Source: Aspidiotus rigidus
Lineage: Eukaryota > Arthropoda > Insecta > Hemiptera > Diaspididae
Reading direction: 5' to 3'
DNA length: 64,000 nucleotides
NCBI GenBank assembly: GCA_035079385.1
Contig: JAVHKY010000003.1
Location: 11,077,501 to 11,141,500, forward strand
Each line of letters begins with the position of its first letter. The stretch's first letter is position 1. A program made the translations under genes and the position numbers. Positions 34,446 to 45,504 of the stretch are shown here, one piece after another. Below the pieces are notes generated by a model. That model made no database searches. It saw nothing but the letters and a program-made list of their open reading frames with translations, and had not been told where the DNA came from.

Positions 34446-35741
34446 GCTTACAAAAAAGTTTCGTCTACAAATGCGAATTTTCCAACATTGAGTTGTGATA
34501 ACATAAAGCGTTCAAGACCATATAAATACAGAGTAATAAGCAGGTTCAGACACTCACATTATGAGATAATATGTACTAAGTTCGAAAAATTTTCGGTCAC
34601 AATTCTTCGATCGGGTGAGTCAAAAATATCAATGACAGTTCGTTCAAGTGACGTTCTTCAAATTACGTATTCGCACAATGTTAGTTGTGTTTATAATGCA
34701 ATTACTGCGTGACCGAAATGAAATAACCACAGGTAAAATATAATTTTGATAAAGCAACGAGGCGAACTTATAAGTCGGTAATTGACGACGTGTACCAAAA
34801 ATAAATGTAGAGTGCACTCCAGTAGCGTTCGCTAGTTAATGAAGATGTGTAACGTCATTAACAGCTTATCAAGGAACAAATTATTATACATGTGATGCAA
34901 TCCATTTCATCCTCTGTTTTTCTACTTCTACCTCCCCTCTCCTATTCTCTCTCTACATAAGATTGCTCTCTCATTCTTAAATGGTAGTCTGTTTTTATAA
35001 ACAAATTATTGTTCGTACTTCTACGTTTATAGCTACAGTAATTCTTTCAAATAACTCTTTAATGTTGGTGCTCTAAACGTCTTTATTTCGTAATTCTTCA
35101 AGCTGAATGTTATTCGAATCGAGATCGCTCTCGAGGATATACATAACTGGTGTCAGAAAGCCGCCAAGATATGTTTACCGACTCCCCTACACTCTTAAGT
35201 TCTCGTATATATATATACATGTGCGACTGGATGGAATCATCGTACCGTACATGTACGTCCTCATCTGAGAAAAACAAAAACATTGATTTTTCGACACGAG
35301 TGTGAATGATCCTAGACGCGAATGGAACGTTCATTTTTCATTCTCGAATGTTTGCTCTCGTCGTACCGACGAACTCTCTCTCTTATACCCGATTCGATTA
35401 ATTTTATATAATATGGTTCGCTGCTCGTAATTTTCATTTGTAACCCGGGGCTAGCGAAAGATATAGAAAAAACGAGCACAAAATTTTACATTGCCGACGA
35501 ACAGCGTCGTATATAATAATTTTCAGCAGATGAGAGAAGTCAAATGTGGAAGAAAAAGAAAACAAAAATTATATGGAAATTGCGTCCACCGAAGCAATAA
35601 GTGATGTAAGAATGTAAAGCGAAATATTTGTCACAAAATGAATACTGAAAACAGATCCTTTCAGCGTCCGGGGACGACAAAGGACGAAATAAGAAATATC
35701 ATATTGCGATGTTTAAGATCGATAGTACAGGCAGTAAAGCA
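34446..35741. other. No gene seen
   Basis: Unique sequence with a short TATATATATA tract near 35206. No frame is recognisable. Confidence 0.5.
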
Positions 35742-35805
35742 AGAATTGTGCATTTTGTCATAAAAGCATGAAATTTGGCGTTGAGGTGTATGAATGTGTA
35801 ATAAG

Positions 35806-36177
35806 TAGAGACCGGATTCCTCGGCATTTGCCGAATGAGTTCCTGTGAAGGCAGATGAGTAAAAATGAAATACAAGTACGTTTTGTGGTAGTAGGGGGCC
35901 AGGAAAAAAATTTTATTTGCCGAAAAATGCCGAAATCGAAATAAATGCCGAAATGGGGGGTAAACGCCAAAAAGCACCTCCTTGTGTTACATAATAAGAA
36001 GTTTCTGTAGAAAAGGACAGATATGTCTGTATTTTTCAAATTTTCGCGACCTAATTTTATTTTTTCAATTTCCGTGACTCAATTTTCTGATTTTCAAACG
36101 TTTTTGCCGAATAAAGCCAAAAATGTCTTATTCAATGCCGAATTTTGACTTTTTAGTGCCGAGACTTCCGGTCTCTA
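35806..36177. mobile_element. 372-bp hAT-type MITE with 8-bp target duplication
   Basis: The ends TAGAGACCGGA and TCCGGTCTCTA are inverted, with weaker pairing to about 22 bp (CTCGGCA on both sides). GTAATAAG precedes and GTAATAAA follows, an 8-bp duplication with one mismatch. The opposite arm of the host foldback carries the undisturbed sequence (reverse complement GTGTAATAAATGATATTAAC at 38948-38967), confirming the insertion site. An 8-bp duplication and a TAG-type terminus are typical of hAT elements. The interior repeats ATGCCGAAAT and has no coding capacity. Confidence 0.93.
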
Positions 36178-36869
36178 GTAATAAATGATATTAACAAGAG
36201 TGCCATGCAGAAAGTCCATTTTTGTGCCCCCAGGGGTCCACTTCTGGGGGAGAGGGTTCATTTTGGAGATTATTGTTGCAGAATTTAGAAAAAAAAAAAT
36301 GAAAAATATATTAATCATGTGATTTGTAGAAAAAATGTATTACAAAATTTTTTTCCTACACGCACCCTTCCATTAGGGGCCTTGGGCCCAAAATTTCACA
36401 AAATCGTAAATGTAATCAGAAAAACTTGAAATTTGGTATACTGGTGGAGGAAGAGGTAATGAATAATATTAACGAGAATTCCACCCAGTAAGTTCATTTG
36501 TTCGCCCCCGGGGGCCAATTTTTTGGGGGGAGTTGCTTTTTTTGAAAACTATTCTTGCAAAAATTGGAAAAAAATTGTATGAAATATTGCATTGGGTGAG
36601 TTGTTCGAAGAAATGCTGCGAGGAATTTTTTTCTACACATAGACCCTTTCATTAGGGGCCTTCGGGCCCAAAATTTCACGAAATCATAAATTTCATCAGG
36701 AAAACTTGAAATTTAATACACAGGTGAAGGAAGGTGTAATGAATAATATTAACAAGAATATGCCACCGAATAAGTTCATTTTTGTGCCCACATGGGCCCA
36801 TTTTGTTTGGGAAGCGGGAGGGCGGCAAAGGCTTCATTATTTCAAGACCTATTGTTGCAAAACTTGGGG

Positions 36870-37585
36870 GAAAAAATTATACATACTAGGTAACACTTCT
36901 TTTTCTCATGGATTACGAGTTAATTGTTGTGAATATGAACAGAATAATAGAGAATGGTCATCGTTATACCCTAACAATTCAAATTTAGATGATTTTGATG
37001 AAAGAGTACGAGATCTATATCGATCAAATCAAATGCTACATGCATTGAGATTTATTCTATGTCTATAATCTATCAAGCTGACACCACTATATACGAAAGA
37101 AATTTCTTTGTCCAGTATTGGAGTATTCACTGAAATAAAAAGGACTACTCTCATTGGAACAATACGTCTATTGTACATAAACGGTAACCATTATATAAAA
37201 TTGCTAATATGCATCATAAATTGACAGAAGCCGAAAATCATATTTCAAATATCTCATTGGAGCATTATGTCTAAAATCATACTCCACATATCTTATTGGA
37301 GCATTCGTATGCCAGTAGTTACTCTAATATTGATGATCTAGGTGTTGACACATGTAGCGACAATTTGAATGACCATGAAAATATGAACGTAGTTGACTCC
37401 TTTTTGGATCATTCATATGCCAGGAAAGAGTTTTCGGTTGATAATCATGAATCACAAAATATTTCACACTTACCAGACAATACATTTACTTTTGAAAATG
37501 ATATCCAGGCTTAATCACTTGGAATTCTGGTTTAATATTTATTGAAAGAAGAAAATATTGTGAAATCAATATTGTACCAAATTAC
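36870..37585 (+). pseudogene. Possible upstream part of the Helitron-like sequence
   Basis: Two short frames occupy this stretch. One ends at 37068, with CEYEQNNREWSSLYPNNSN in its second half. The other spans 37296-37514 and repeats EHSYASSYSN and DHSYARKEF. Both are hydrophilic and rich in Asn, Asp and Ser, as is common upstream of the Cys-rich region in Helitron proteins, but nothing in them is diagnostic. Short direct repeats on the theme ATTGGAGCATT occur at 37140-37310. Confidence 0.3.
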
Positions 37586-38011
37586 TTGAGTGCCATGAAC
37601 CTAAAGTGTACATTTTGTGGAGCTTTTCATTTCAAAAATGAAGTAACCGAAAAACAGAAAATATTCACCGAGTGTTGCATGGGAGGAAAAAATATTTTTG
37701 ATCTTGATTTTGAAGTGCCTCCGTTGATCGAGGAATTGTTGTGTAGTATTCATATTGAAAGTAAGCAATTTTGAGAAAATATTAGACAATATAATTCGGT
37801 GCTAGCTTTTGCATCTCTTGGTGCCTCACTTTCAATAGGTAATGTACAAAATGTGTCAAGATTTGGGCCTCACTGTTTTAAGATACAGGGTATTCTTTCA
37901 CATTCAAGTAGTAATTTGAGAGAAAAAGATGCTAAAAAAATTAAATATTCACAACTTTTCTTTATAGACTCAAGTTTGGCAAATCATGTTCGAAAAAAAC
38001 GGAATCCATAA
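37586..38011 (+). pseudogene. Helitron-like protein fragment, one in-frame stop
   Basis: A continuous frame reads LKCTFCGAFHF, then FTECCMGGKN and PPLIEELL, then ENIRQYNSVLAFASLGA, then FGPHCFKIQGILSH and KYSQLFFID. This order (CxxCGAxxF, CCxGGK, P.L..L, NIRxYNxxxAFxSxGA, FxIQGxxxH, Q.F..D) is that of the region just before the Rep domain in Helitron Rep/helicase proteins. The frame is broken only by TGA at 37772-37774, where related proteins usually have Arg before ENIR; CGA to TGA at a CpG would explain it. Rep and helicase domains are absent downstream. A Ser/Asp/Asn-rich frame at 37296-37514 may be the upstream part of the same protein. Family assignment is from memory of the motif pattern. 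Confidence 0.75.
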
Positions 38012-39014
38012 TTTGTCTCTCTACATCACGGCACATGATAATAATTTCATTCAATAAATCTTTAAAAAGTGCGTTTTCTTTTGTCTCATAATTTATGTAA
38101 ATTAGGACTAAGGTAATAAGGGCTAAAAACTTACATACGCATTTGATAAAATTTAGAAATTTGTGAAATTTGGAGCCCATCCGCCCCTAATGGCAAAGTT
38201 TATACATACAAAAATCCTTGTACCATTTTTTTCATACAAATCACCCAATGAGTATAATTATTATGTATATTTTTTGTTCCAAGTTTTGCAACAATAAGCT
38301 TTGAAATAATGAAGCCTTTGTCACCCCCCCCAAAAAAAAAATGGTCCCAAGGGGGCACAAAAATGAACTTATTCAGTGGCATATTCTTGTTAATATTATT
38401 CATTACACCTTCCTTCACCTGTGTACTAAATTTCAAGTTTTTCTGATGAAATTTATGTTTCGTGAAATTTTGGGCTCCAAGGCCCCCAATGAAAGGGTCT
38501 ATGTGTAGAAAAGAATTCCTCGCAGCATTTCTTCGAACAACTCACCCAATGCATATATTTCATACAATTTTTTTCCAATTTTTGCAAGAATAGTGTTCAA
38601 AAAAAGCAACTCCCCCCAAAAAATTGGCCCCCGGGGGCGAACAAATGAACTTACTGGGTGGAATTCTCGTTAATATTATTCATTACCTCTTCCTTCACCT
38701 GTATACCAAATTTCAAGTTTTTCTGATTACATTTACGATTTTGTGAAATTTTGGGCCCAAGGCCCCTAATGGAAGGGTGCGTGTAGGAAAAAAATTTTGT
38801 AACACATTTTTTCTACAAATCACATGATTAATATATTTTTCATAATTTTATTCCTAATTTCTGCAACAATAATCTCCAAAATGAACCCTCTCCCCCAAAA
38901 GTGGACCCCTGGGGGCACAAAAATGGAATTTCTGCGTGGCACTTTTGTTAATATCATTTATTACACATTCAACGCCAAATTTCATGCTTTTATGACAAAA
39001 TGCACAATTCTCTA

Positions 39015-41130
39015 GAATTTCGGATTAACAGCCCGTACTACGAGAAGGATTTTGAAAAAAGCGTCTCTTTAACAGACTTGATTTCGGGAAAAAATATTCA
39101 AGAAATTCGAGAGGATAGAATCCGTACTGAAGTAGAGATATATGAGGACAATATAATTAGTTGATACATACAAAAAAAAAGAGCGAAAGGGTAGCGGGGA
39201 AGCCATACCTTATTTTAAATTCTCAAACATAGGAAATGGTGGAGGACTTGAAGTTCGAGCCAAAAGATGACAAATCGTTAACATATTTTTCCGTGACATA
39301 CATTGGACCTAAAATTTCTCGAGCCAAACGTCACTGAGCTACGAAAACAAAATACACTACAAGGTATGGAATAGGGCGGATACTCCTCAAAATCAACGTG
39401 AGAAATGGAAAAGAGAATAACCTCGAATTCTCGACAACAGCAAATACGATTTTTTTCTATTTACAGTAGAATGAAGAGCCAGAAAAAGAGAAAAGAAAGT
39501 GAAGTGAATAATGAATGCCGAGGCAACTTGAAAAGGCGAATTTATTTAGAAAGCTTCGAGTATTTCTTTTTGAAAGCAGCTCAAGAGGCCTTTTTTTTTT
39601 TTTTCGTTCGTAAATGTGTGAAATTCGAAATAGTATAAATACCCAAATCTGGAAGCTCGCCATCGTGTACTCTGTTTTTGTTATCGTTTCTTGATGATCG
39701 GGCTACTATAGCGACGAGGAAAACACTCCCTTTTAAAATCCGCTCGGTCAATACTTTTTGTTTTCTTTTCTCCTAATGTAAACAAAAACGAAATAATATG
39801 CCGGAGCTCGACGGAAGGCGTTAAATTTTCAACCTCGCGCGCTCCATAGTTTTGGCCAAATTCTTCCGCACATTACCGTTCCGCTCGCGTTTTCACCCGA
39901 AGTACACGAATTTTCTTCGCTCGCTGTGAAATTCGTACACGAATTTAGGAACAATACGTTACGTCGACGTAAGTACATTGTATCCGGACCAGGTATTCAA
40001 TTTCCGCAAACTCGACCCGGTATAAATTCTCCGGCTGAACGTGACAATATCACAATGACCTCTTCCGCCCCCGTCGCAAATACTTCACAGTTTTATCATA
40101 TACGAGGTATTTCTGCTGTCACCGAGACGATATACTCGATAGTAGTGGTCATAGTCGAACAATAACCGTCTATTGTTTCAGTTTTGGACGCGTTTTCCAT
40201 GTACAATCGGCGCCACCTCAACCCTTTTTCCTATGGCATCATTAACGTCAACCGTCGTCGTCCGCCGAGCAGGGTTTAATGTCGTCTTCGTCGTTCCGAG
40301 GCGAGCCCCGAAACAAGCGTGTAAATGGGGTACTGCAACAATTACACGGCCGACCACTCCTTGTTTACCTATCTCGAATGAATTCAGGCAATTAACGTAT
40401 CATTACGACGATCAACGATTAACCGGCGACATTCAACTCCGTCACCATAAGCAGCGAGAGCACGTTCTTTAAATTCGTGTGACTAGATTCTGCTCGTAAA
40501 TTTCTCAACGCGTAACGCTAATTTACATTAACCGGTGCACCACTAATTAAAGTTAGCCATAATAGGTCCAGAATAGTGTGTCGAATGGCCGAAAAGGTCG
40601 CGTTGAGAGCCGTAAATCGCCGCATCCTCAACAACGAAATGCTGAACATTATACGCGTGATGCGATGCGATCGACATTTTAGAGCATTTATGTTCCGCTA
40701 TTTTTCTTCTGATTTCGCATGCAGCGTTGATTAGCGAATGACGAGGCGATTAACGAGGGGTGCTGCTCGCTACATTCGTTCATGCGTGGAAAATTGCGAG
40801 CGAATGGAGAATCCCACACCAAGAAGAGTAACTTTGTCAATATATCCCGAGAAAACGAGAAGAAAAGGGAGTTAGAAAATAATATTTGAAATGAATAGTG
40901 AAAACATACCATACTCAAGTTGAACAGTTTAGATATTCTAAACAGTCAGTGGATGTTTTTCGGAACTTACAGGATTTCGAAGATAATTTACACATCTCAG
41001 CATGTTCTCAAATAAAATTATTGTATCTCTTCTCGGCACATAACCGCAGTGTTTGCTCGCCTTTGGAGGGGGAGGACAGAATACTCCAAGTTCATCAAGG
41101 GAGGCTATGACTGTACATAGACTTCGGATC
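39015..41130. other. No gene seen; CpG-bearing unique sequence
   Basis: From about 39.78 to 40.68 kb the DNA is clearly richer in G, C and CpG (for example CTCGCGCGCTCC, TCCGCTCGCG) and repeat-free. Frames at 39926-40165 and 40173-40472 are open for 79 and 99 codons without recognisable content. Homeodomain-type ATTA clusters (GCTAATTTACATTAACC, CACTAATTAAAG) lie near 40508-40552. A regulatory role is only a possibility. Confidence 0.45.
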
Positions 41131-41515
41131 GACGTCGGCGTACGTAAATTCAAAATTTGAAAAGAGGATTTTGACGACGATTCACGGAATCGATTACCTT
41201 AAATTTTCAGAGCACTAGATATCGACGTCAATTCGCGATTGATTTGAATTCCATCATCAAGTAATATTTGGAGAGCATTCAAAATCGACTACAGAATTGA
41301 TCAGGCGAAATGAAGTCAACGAACCTCTTGACTCGATAGTCAATATTGACGTCGACGTTACGATGCACCATGTCGATGTCAAACCATCGAAGAATTTATA
41401 TCTTTGAACGTCTTGGTCGAAGTTACATCGATATATTGTTGAAATCGGCCTCACACACGTTGACGTCGACATCACGTTAATATCGATTCCATTTCGACTC
41501 ATTTTCCAGCAAGTC

Positions 41516-41657
41516 AATTGGACCCTATTTAGCCAAACCCAACCAAGCGACATGATAACGATCTGGCGAAAAGGAGAATCTCCGCTTATAGTAAAGGAGT
41601 ATTTCTCTAGATTGTTATCATGTCGCTTGGTTGGGTTTGGCTAAATAGGGTCCAATT
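41516..41657. mobile_element. 142-bp palindromic MITE-like element
   Basis: The left arm AATTGGACCCTATTTAGCC is mirrored exactly by the right arm. Complementarity runs about 48 bp, through GCGACATGATAAC, with one unmatched base. The short unpaired centre is GGCGAAAAGGAGAATC... No target duplication could be separated from the arms. Confidence 0.85.
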
Positions 41658-42048
41658 TCAGATCCATATGTCGAGTCGACTTTTCCTTTTTATCTACCTA
41701 CAACGATTGATTTCACTTTTGTGATAATATGCGCCTGGCCGACCTTCAATTGCCCACAAATCGACTCGATTTCAAGTCAACTTCAAGGTATTTTCTTGTT
41801 GATTTCAAATTGGCTGCTCTGTCGTGTGTTAAAGTTCTTTGGTCAATTACACAAGTTGACTTCAAATCAACATCGACCTGGAGTCGCTTTCAAGGGAATG
41901 TTCGCTGTTCGATTTTAAATCGACCTACAGCAGGGTGTCTACTCAAAGGAAATTCTGAAAACACTTGACATTTACTTGACCTTTTTTGAAAGTGAGCGAG
42001 AAGAAAAAAAAACCAAGAGTTCTTTAACAAAATTAAACGAGGGGTGGC

Positions 42049-42278
42049 AGGGAACCTGTTTTATGGCGCACGTGAGATCTGAAAAATGTAGATTGTGACG
42101 GCACAAGGCTGACCTGTGAAGTCATAAAATTGTGACGTCACAGGCCCCGCCCGCAAGCTGTACATGGTAGAAGAGGGACTTGGAGGTGCGCTTAGAACAT
42201 TTTCCAGCTGCATGCTTTGCCGTCCGGCCGGAAAGCGGACGTTTTTTCCGAAAAACTCCCGATAAAACAGGTTCCCTG
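42049..42278 (+). mobile_element. CAGGGAACCTGTT-family copy, forward
   Basis: It starts CAGGGAACCTGTTTTATGGC and ends ATAAAACAGGTTCCCTG. It carries TGTGACGTCACAGG and a single GGGACTTGG unit, then GGAAAGCGGACGTTTTTTCCG. The TTAACAAAATTAAACGAGG leader lies upstream. Confidence 0.8.
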
Positions 42279-42310
42279 CAGAAAAAAAAAGTCAAATTGG
42301 CTAAACATAT

Positions 42311-42523
42311 ACTGTTTTATCGGGGGGGGGGGGGATCTACAAAAAACGTCCGCGATCCGGCAAAGTTCGGAGCTCGGCAATTTTCCAAGTCCGTCTCCAA
42401 GCCCCCTCGTATCATATATAGCTTGGGGGCGGGGCCTGTGACGTCACAATATACATTTTTCAAATCCCACATGCCCCAAAAAACAGGTTCCCCGCCACCC
42501 CTCGTTCAACTCCGTTAGAAAAC
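42311..42523 (-). mobile_element. CAGGGAACCTGTT-family copy, inverted
   Basis: Head-to-head partner of the copy at 42049. It runs from TGTTTTATCGG through a G run, TATCATATATAGC and CCTGTGACGTCACA to AACAGGTTCCCCGCCACCCC and the leader in reverse (TCGTTCAACTCCGTTAGAAA). The two copies give a palindrome of about 500 bp. Confidence 0.8.
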
Positions 42524-43277
42524 CTATGAGTTTTTTTTCTTTTTTGCTTTTTTCAAAAGTTTTTGTCATTTTTCTCATTTTCACTTGACCATTAATGCAC
42601 TTGTTTACTTGACCTTTTATCAAATACTTGACTTTTACTTAATTTACTTGACTTACTGTACTTGACCGATAGACACCCTGTAACAGTCGCTCTCGAGTCG
42701 ACTCCTCTGGATTTTTCTATCGACCAGAAATCGACGGCTCTCTTGTCGAGTCGTCTAGTCTCGTTGCTCTTCGTAATGCACGTTGGTTCAAACCTAGAAT
42801 TGATTGCTCTAGTGTGTCGATTAACAGTCAATTTTTAGTTTTCCGGGAATGTATGCTGGTCACCCTAAATCAGTCTCAAATCAAAATCGATCCAAAGTCG
42901 ATACACAGTCACCCCCTTGTACAAGCAGCATTTTGTCCGTTTGAACTTCATTACTTGCACATACAATGTGCAATCATAATAATATAATAAGACTCCTTAA
43001 GAATATCAAATATGCTTGGCCAGTGCAGGAATGGTCGAATGGACGCAATTTTGATATCGAGTTTCAATATGTATTAGAATCCGATACCAAAAGGCGACTC
43101 ATTCTTAACCTCGTTTCTGAGTGAAATTGACGCAATGTCGACGTCTATTGCAAATCCTCTACCGCCAAAAATAGACGTCCATCGCCTTGGGTGGACATCA
43201 ATCTATAACATAACGCCGAGAGTCGACTCAATTTCGATCAAGGTGACGTTTTTCTCGAATGTAAGACACATTATAAC

Positions 43278-43342
43278 GTTGAGGAAGGAAGTGGTTTACG
43301 AAGGATCGTGACGTGCCTTCGTATACCACCTTCTTCCTCAAC
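43278..43342. other. 65-bp near-perfect hairpin
   Basis: GTTGAGGAAGGAAGTGGTTT and the facing AACCACTTCTTCCTCAAC-like strand (exact right arm ends TTCTTCCTCAAC) pair as a 27-bp stem with two mismatches and one G-T pair around an 11-base loop. The stem length and small internal mismatches resemble a microRNA precursor, but a tiny MITE or chance survival of a palindrome is equally possible. Confidence 0.75.
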
Positions 43343-43760
43343 CGATAAGTCAATGGGAAAAAGGGTGGTCGATTTTGAATCAAATTTCAGTCATTTTGAG
43401 TCGACTTGCTTTGGTCAGAGCTAGATCGACGATTTTGAGTCGACTTTTCGTTCGAAAGGCGAAACGATTTAATGTCGACATGGTTCATCAAAGTACAGTT
43501 GATTTTTAGTAAGAACTAAGGATTTAAACGTCACTTGCATTAAGGTAATATTGCAAAGCTCTACAAAATGACTGTTAATTGATGCAATATAGTCGTTGAT
43601 TACTCAATTCTAACATCAAAGATGAGTTAAAACGAAATTGGCAGTCAGTTTCGTGTCAAATTCTAATAATTTTTGGTAGACTTATAGTCGAAAATGAATC
43701 GACTTTGATTTTAATTAGAGTCCAACACGAAATATCGATATGGAATCGATGTGGTTCCTC

Positions 43761-45504
43761 GGGGAGAAAGGTTTAGGTACATGTTAACTGCGTGTAAGGT
43801 TACTCTAGCACGGCCAAATATATTGCGGAAGTGTGATACGTTTGAGTCCTCTCTGTCAGAGTGTTCTCCCTGGGTCACAAGGCAGCGGTTAGACCTACTT
43901 CCTGCATCACATATTTTCGACCTTCGTTTTCTAAGATCCTGCAATTGCAAACGAGAGGATGGAGTAACCTTTTCAAAGTGCGACTTTAGTCGGGTTCTTC
44001 AACTAGAGTTTGCCTTCTTCTATGTCCATCTACATGAATCACCACCTAGCTATGCCACTTGGCTCAACGGGGTCGCCACGTAAAGGCTGTGAAATTGGGA
44101 TCAAGCGCAGTTTCTCCAGGAAGAAGAAGAGGAAGAAGAATGGGAAAAAAAAGATTAAGAAGTTGTTTTACATTTAAAAGAAAAGGCCATATGCTATAGA
44201 GAAGACTGAATTTCTTCTTTGCCCCCTCAATTCCGCCATCGGTGACTCCATTGGAATATTATAGCTTATTCAAGGATTTTGTCAGTTGATAGAGAACTAA
44301 GATTTATCAATAACAGAAGCTGACGGGGGGTTACTTCAGACATTATTTTAAAGTATATCACGAGATATCTATGCTGTACTAATGCGCAAAGCAACGTTCC
44401 TCTAAAAGTTATTCAGAATCATTCTGAGTCTATTCTCTATCGATTGAACTCAATTTTACAGCAGAAGCAATGTTAAAGAAAGAAATTCTATGAACAATAG
44501 CGCCGTCAGGCTTTTTTTTTTCTTTCACGAAGTTCACAATACCCGACTTGTGACTGTTGTTAGAAAAATGGAAAACTCTTGCGGAGTACGCGGTATGTAA
44601 ATTTCCGCGACACAAAAATCGGTAATAACGCTAATAATTCAAAATCAACGCGCGTACGCCGTTGTTTTTTGGGGGAGTAAAAAATAGGAACGTTTATACA
44701 TATATACTTTTTTTTTCGGGAACTATTTTTCACTTTTGCATCATTTCTTGTCGTAAAACTCGAAAATATCTGACAGGTAAAGTCTATGTAACTACTCGTA
44801 TATATACAGACTCGTTATCGTATGCGTCGGAAATTTTTTCCCCTTTTTTTGTTCTTTTTTTCCTTCCGTATTATTTTGCGTAATATAATTGATTTTTTCT
44901 CACTCTCTACCTTTATATTTTTCCGCGCGTTCTACTCCCGCTGCGGGTGTACGACCAAGATATATATTTCACGAACACTGTACACCATATCATATTCTTG
45001 GCGTTCACGTGTACAGTTTACTACATTATTAATTACATTCGGTAAACACTGGCACAGTAAATTCATCATAGACTAGTATATCTAAACTGTTTATTATAGC
45101 ATACGTTGTTTGCGAACATTTTCTTTGTTTGCATGAGACTCATTTTCTTCTTCTCCTATAGAGATATTTACTGAACCGTTTTTCAATTCGAAATTCTGTA
45201 CCTATTTTTTTCCCCCCAGGGGAGAGCTAATTTTCCCGGAAATTAAAATCGCGAATTGAAGTTTCAACATACTCGTATATTTTATTCCAAAATTTATTTC
45301 TCACTCGGATCACATTTTACGGTTCTTGGATCATGTCAAGCTATTCAAACCCCCTGGCAATTGAAATTATTTCCGTAGTTCACCTTTTCGGATTTTGCGA
45401 TGACTCCTAGCAACGTCCTTCAATGTATTCAAGAGTTTCATTTGAGTGCCTATAAAGAACAGCCCCTCTACCAGCTTTCGCGGCATAGTGTAGCGATTCA
45501 GCAT
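43761..45504. other. No gene seen
   Basis: A 110-codon plus-strand frame (43751-44083) has no recognisable motif. Purine-rich AGGAAGAAGAAGAGG lies near 44118. The rest is unique AT-rich DNA. Confidence 0.5.

Larger units (their letters stand above)
35742..39011. mobile_element. 3.27-kb foldback element with long inverted arms
   Basis: The left end AGAATTGTGCATTTTGTCAT (35742) is the reverse complement of the right end at 39011. Left arm 35742-36860 (less the 372-bp insertion) matches right arm about 38200-39011, though the copies differ in places. Each arm is built of tandem modules of about 275 bp beginning AATAATATTAAC.AGAAT and including GGGCCCAAAATTTCAC. The centre (36.87-38.16 kb) is different, single-copy and holds Helitron-like coding sequence. 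Flanks CAGTAAAGC and CTAGAATTTC show no target duplication. The architecture recalls foldback or pack-MULE elements; the mobilising family is unknown. Confidence 0.8.
41931..42680. mobile_element. hAT-like element with CAGGGTGTCTA termini
   Basis: It begins CAGGGTGTCTACTC at 41931 and ends GATAGACACCCTG at 42680. CAGGG-type termini are common in hAT elements. Subterminal CTTGAC motifs are repeated on both sides (TTTACTTGACC, CACTTGACC, TACTTGACTT), as often found near hAT termini. Flanks ACCTACAG and TAACAGTC are similar only with an indel, so the target duplication is unresolved. Its middle (about 42020-42523) is occupied by two CAGGGAACCTGTT-family copies. Confidence 0.7.
41130..43760. repeat. 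Degenerate TCGAC-rich repeat zone
   Basis: Phrases of the type GACGTCGAC, GAGTCGACTT, TTGACTTCAAATCAAC and TTTCAAGTCAAC are scattered at high density from about 41.13 to 41.92 kb and again from 42.69 to 43.76 kb. No fixed period survives. The gap between the two parts is the insertion at 41931-42680. I read it as one very old simple array split by later insertions. Confidence 0.5.

Noticed and set aside
36494..36679. Short frames in the arms of the foldback (for example 36494-36679 minus)
   Set aside because: They lie in tandem modules of the inverted arms and are not retained between copies.
37586..38011. Complete Helitron
   Set aside because: No Rep (HUH) or helicase motifs and no CTRR hairpin end were found around the fragment; only the upstream Cys-rich region is present.
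40173..40472. 99-codon plus-strand frame in CpG-rich DNA
   Set aside because: High G+C lowers stop frequency; the composition looks random and no motif is seen.
43751..44083. 110-codon plus-strand frame
   Set aside because: No domain, no supporting context, and a length possible by chance in 64 kb.
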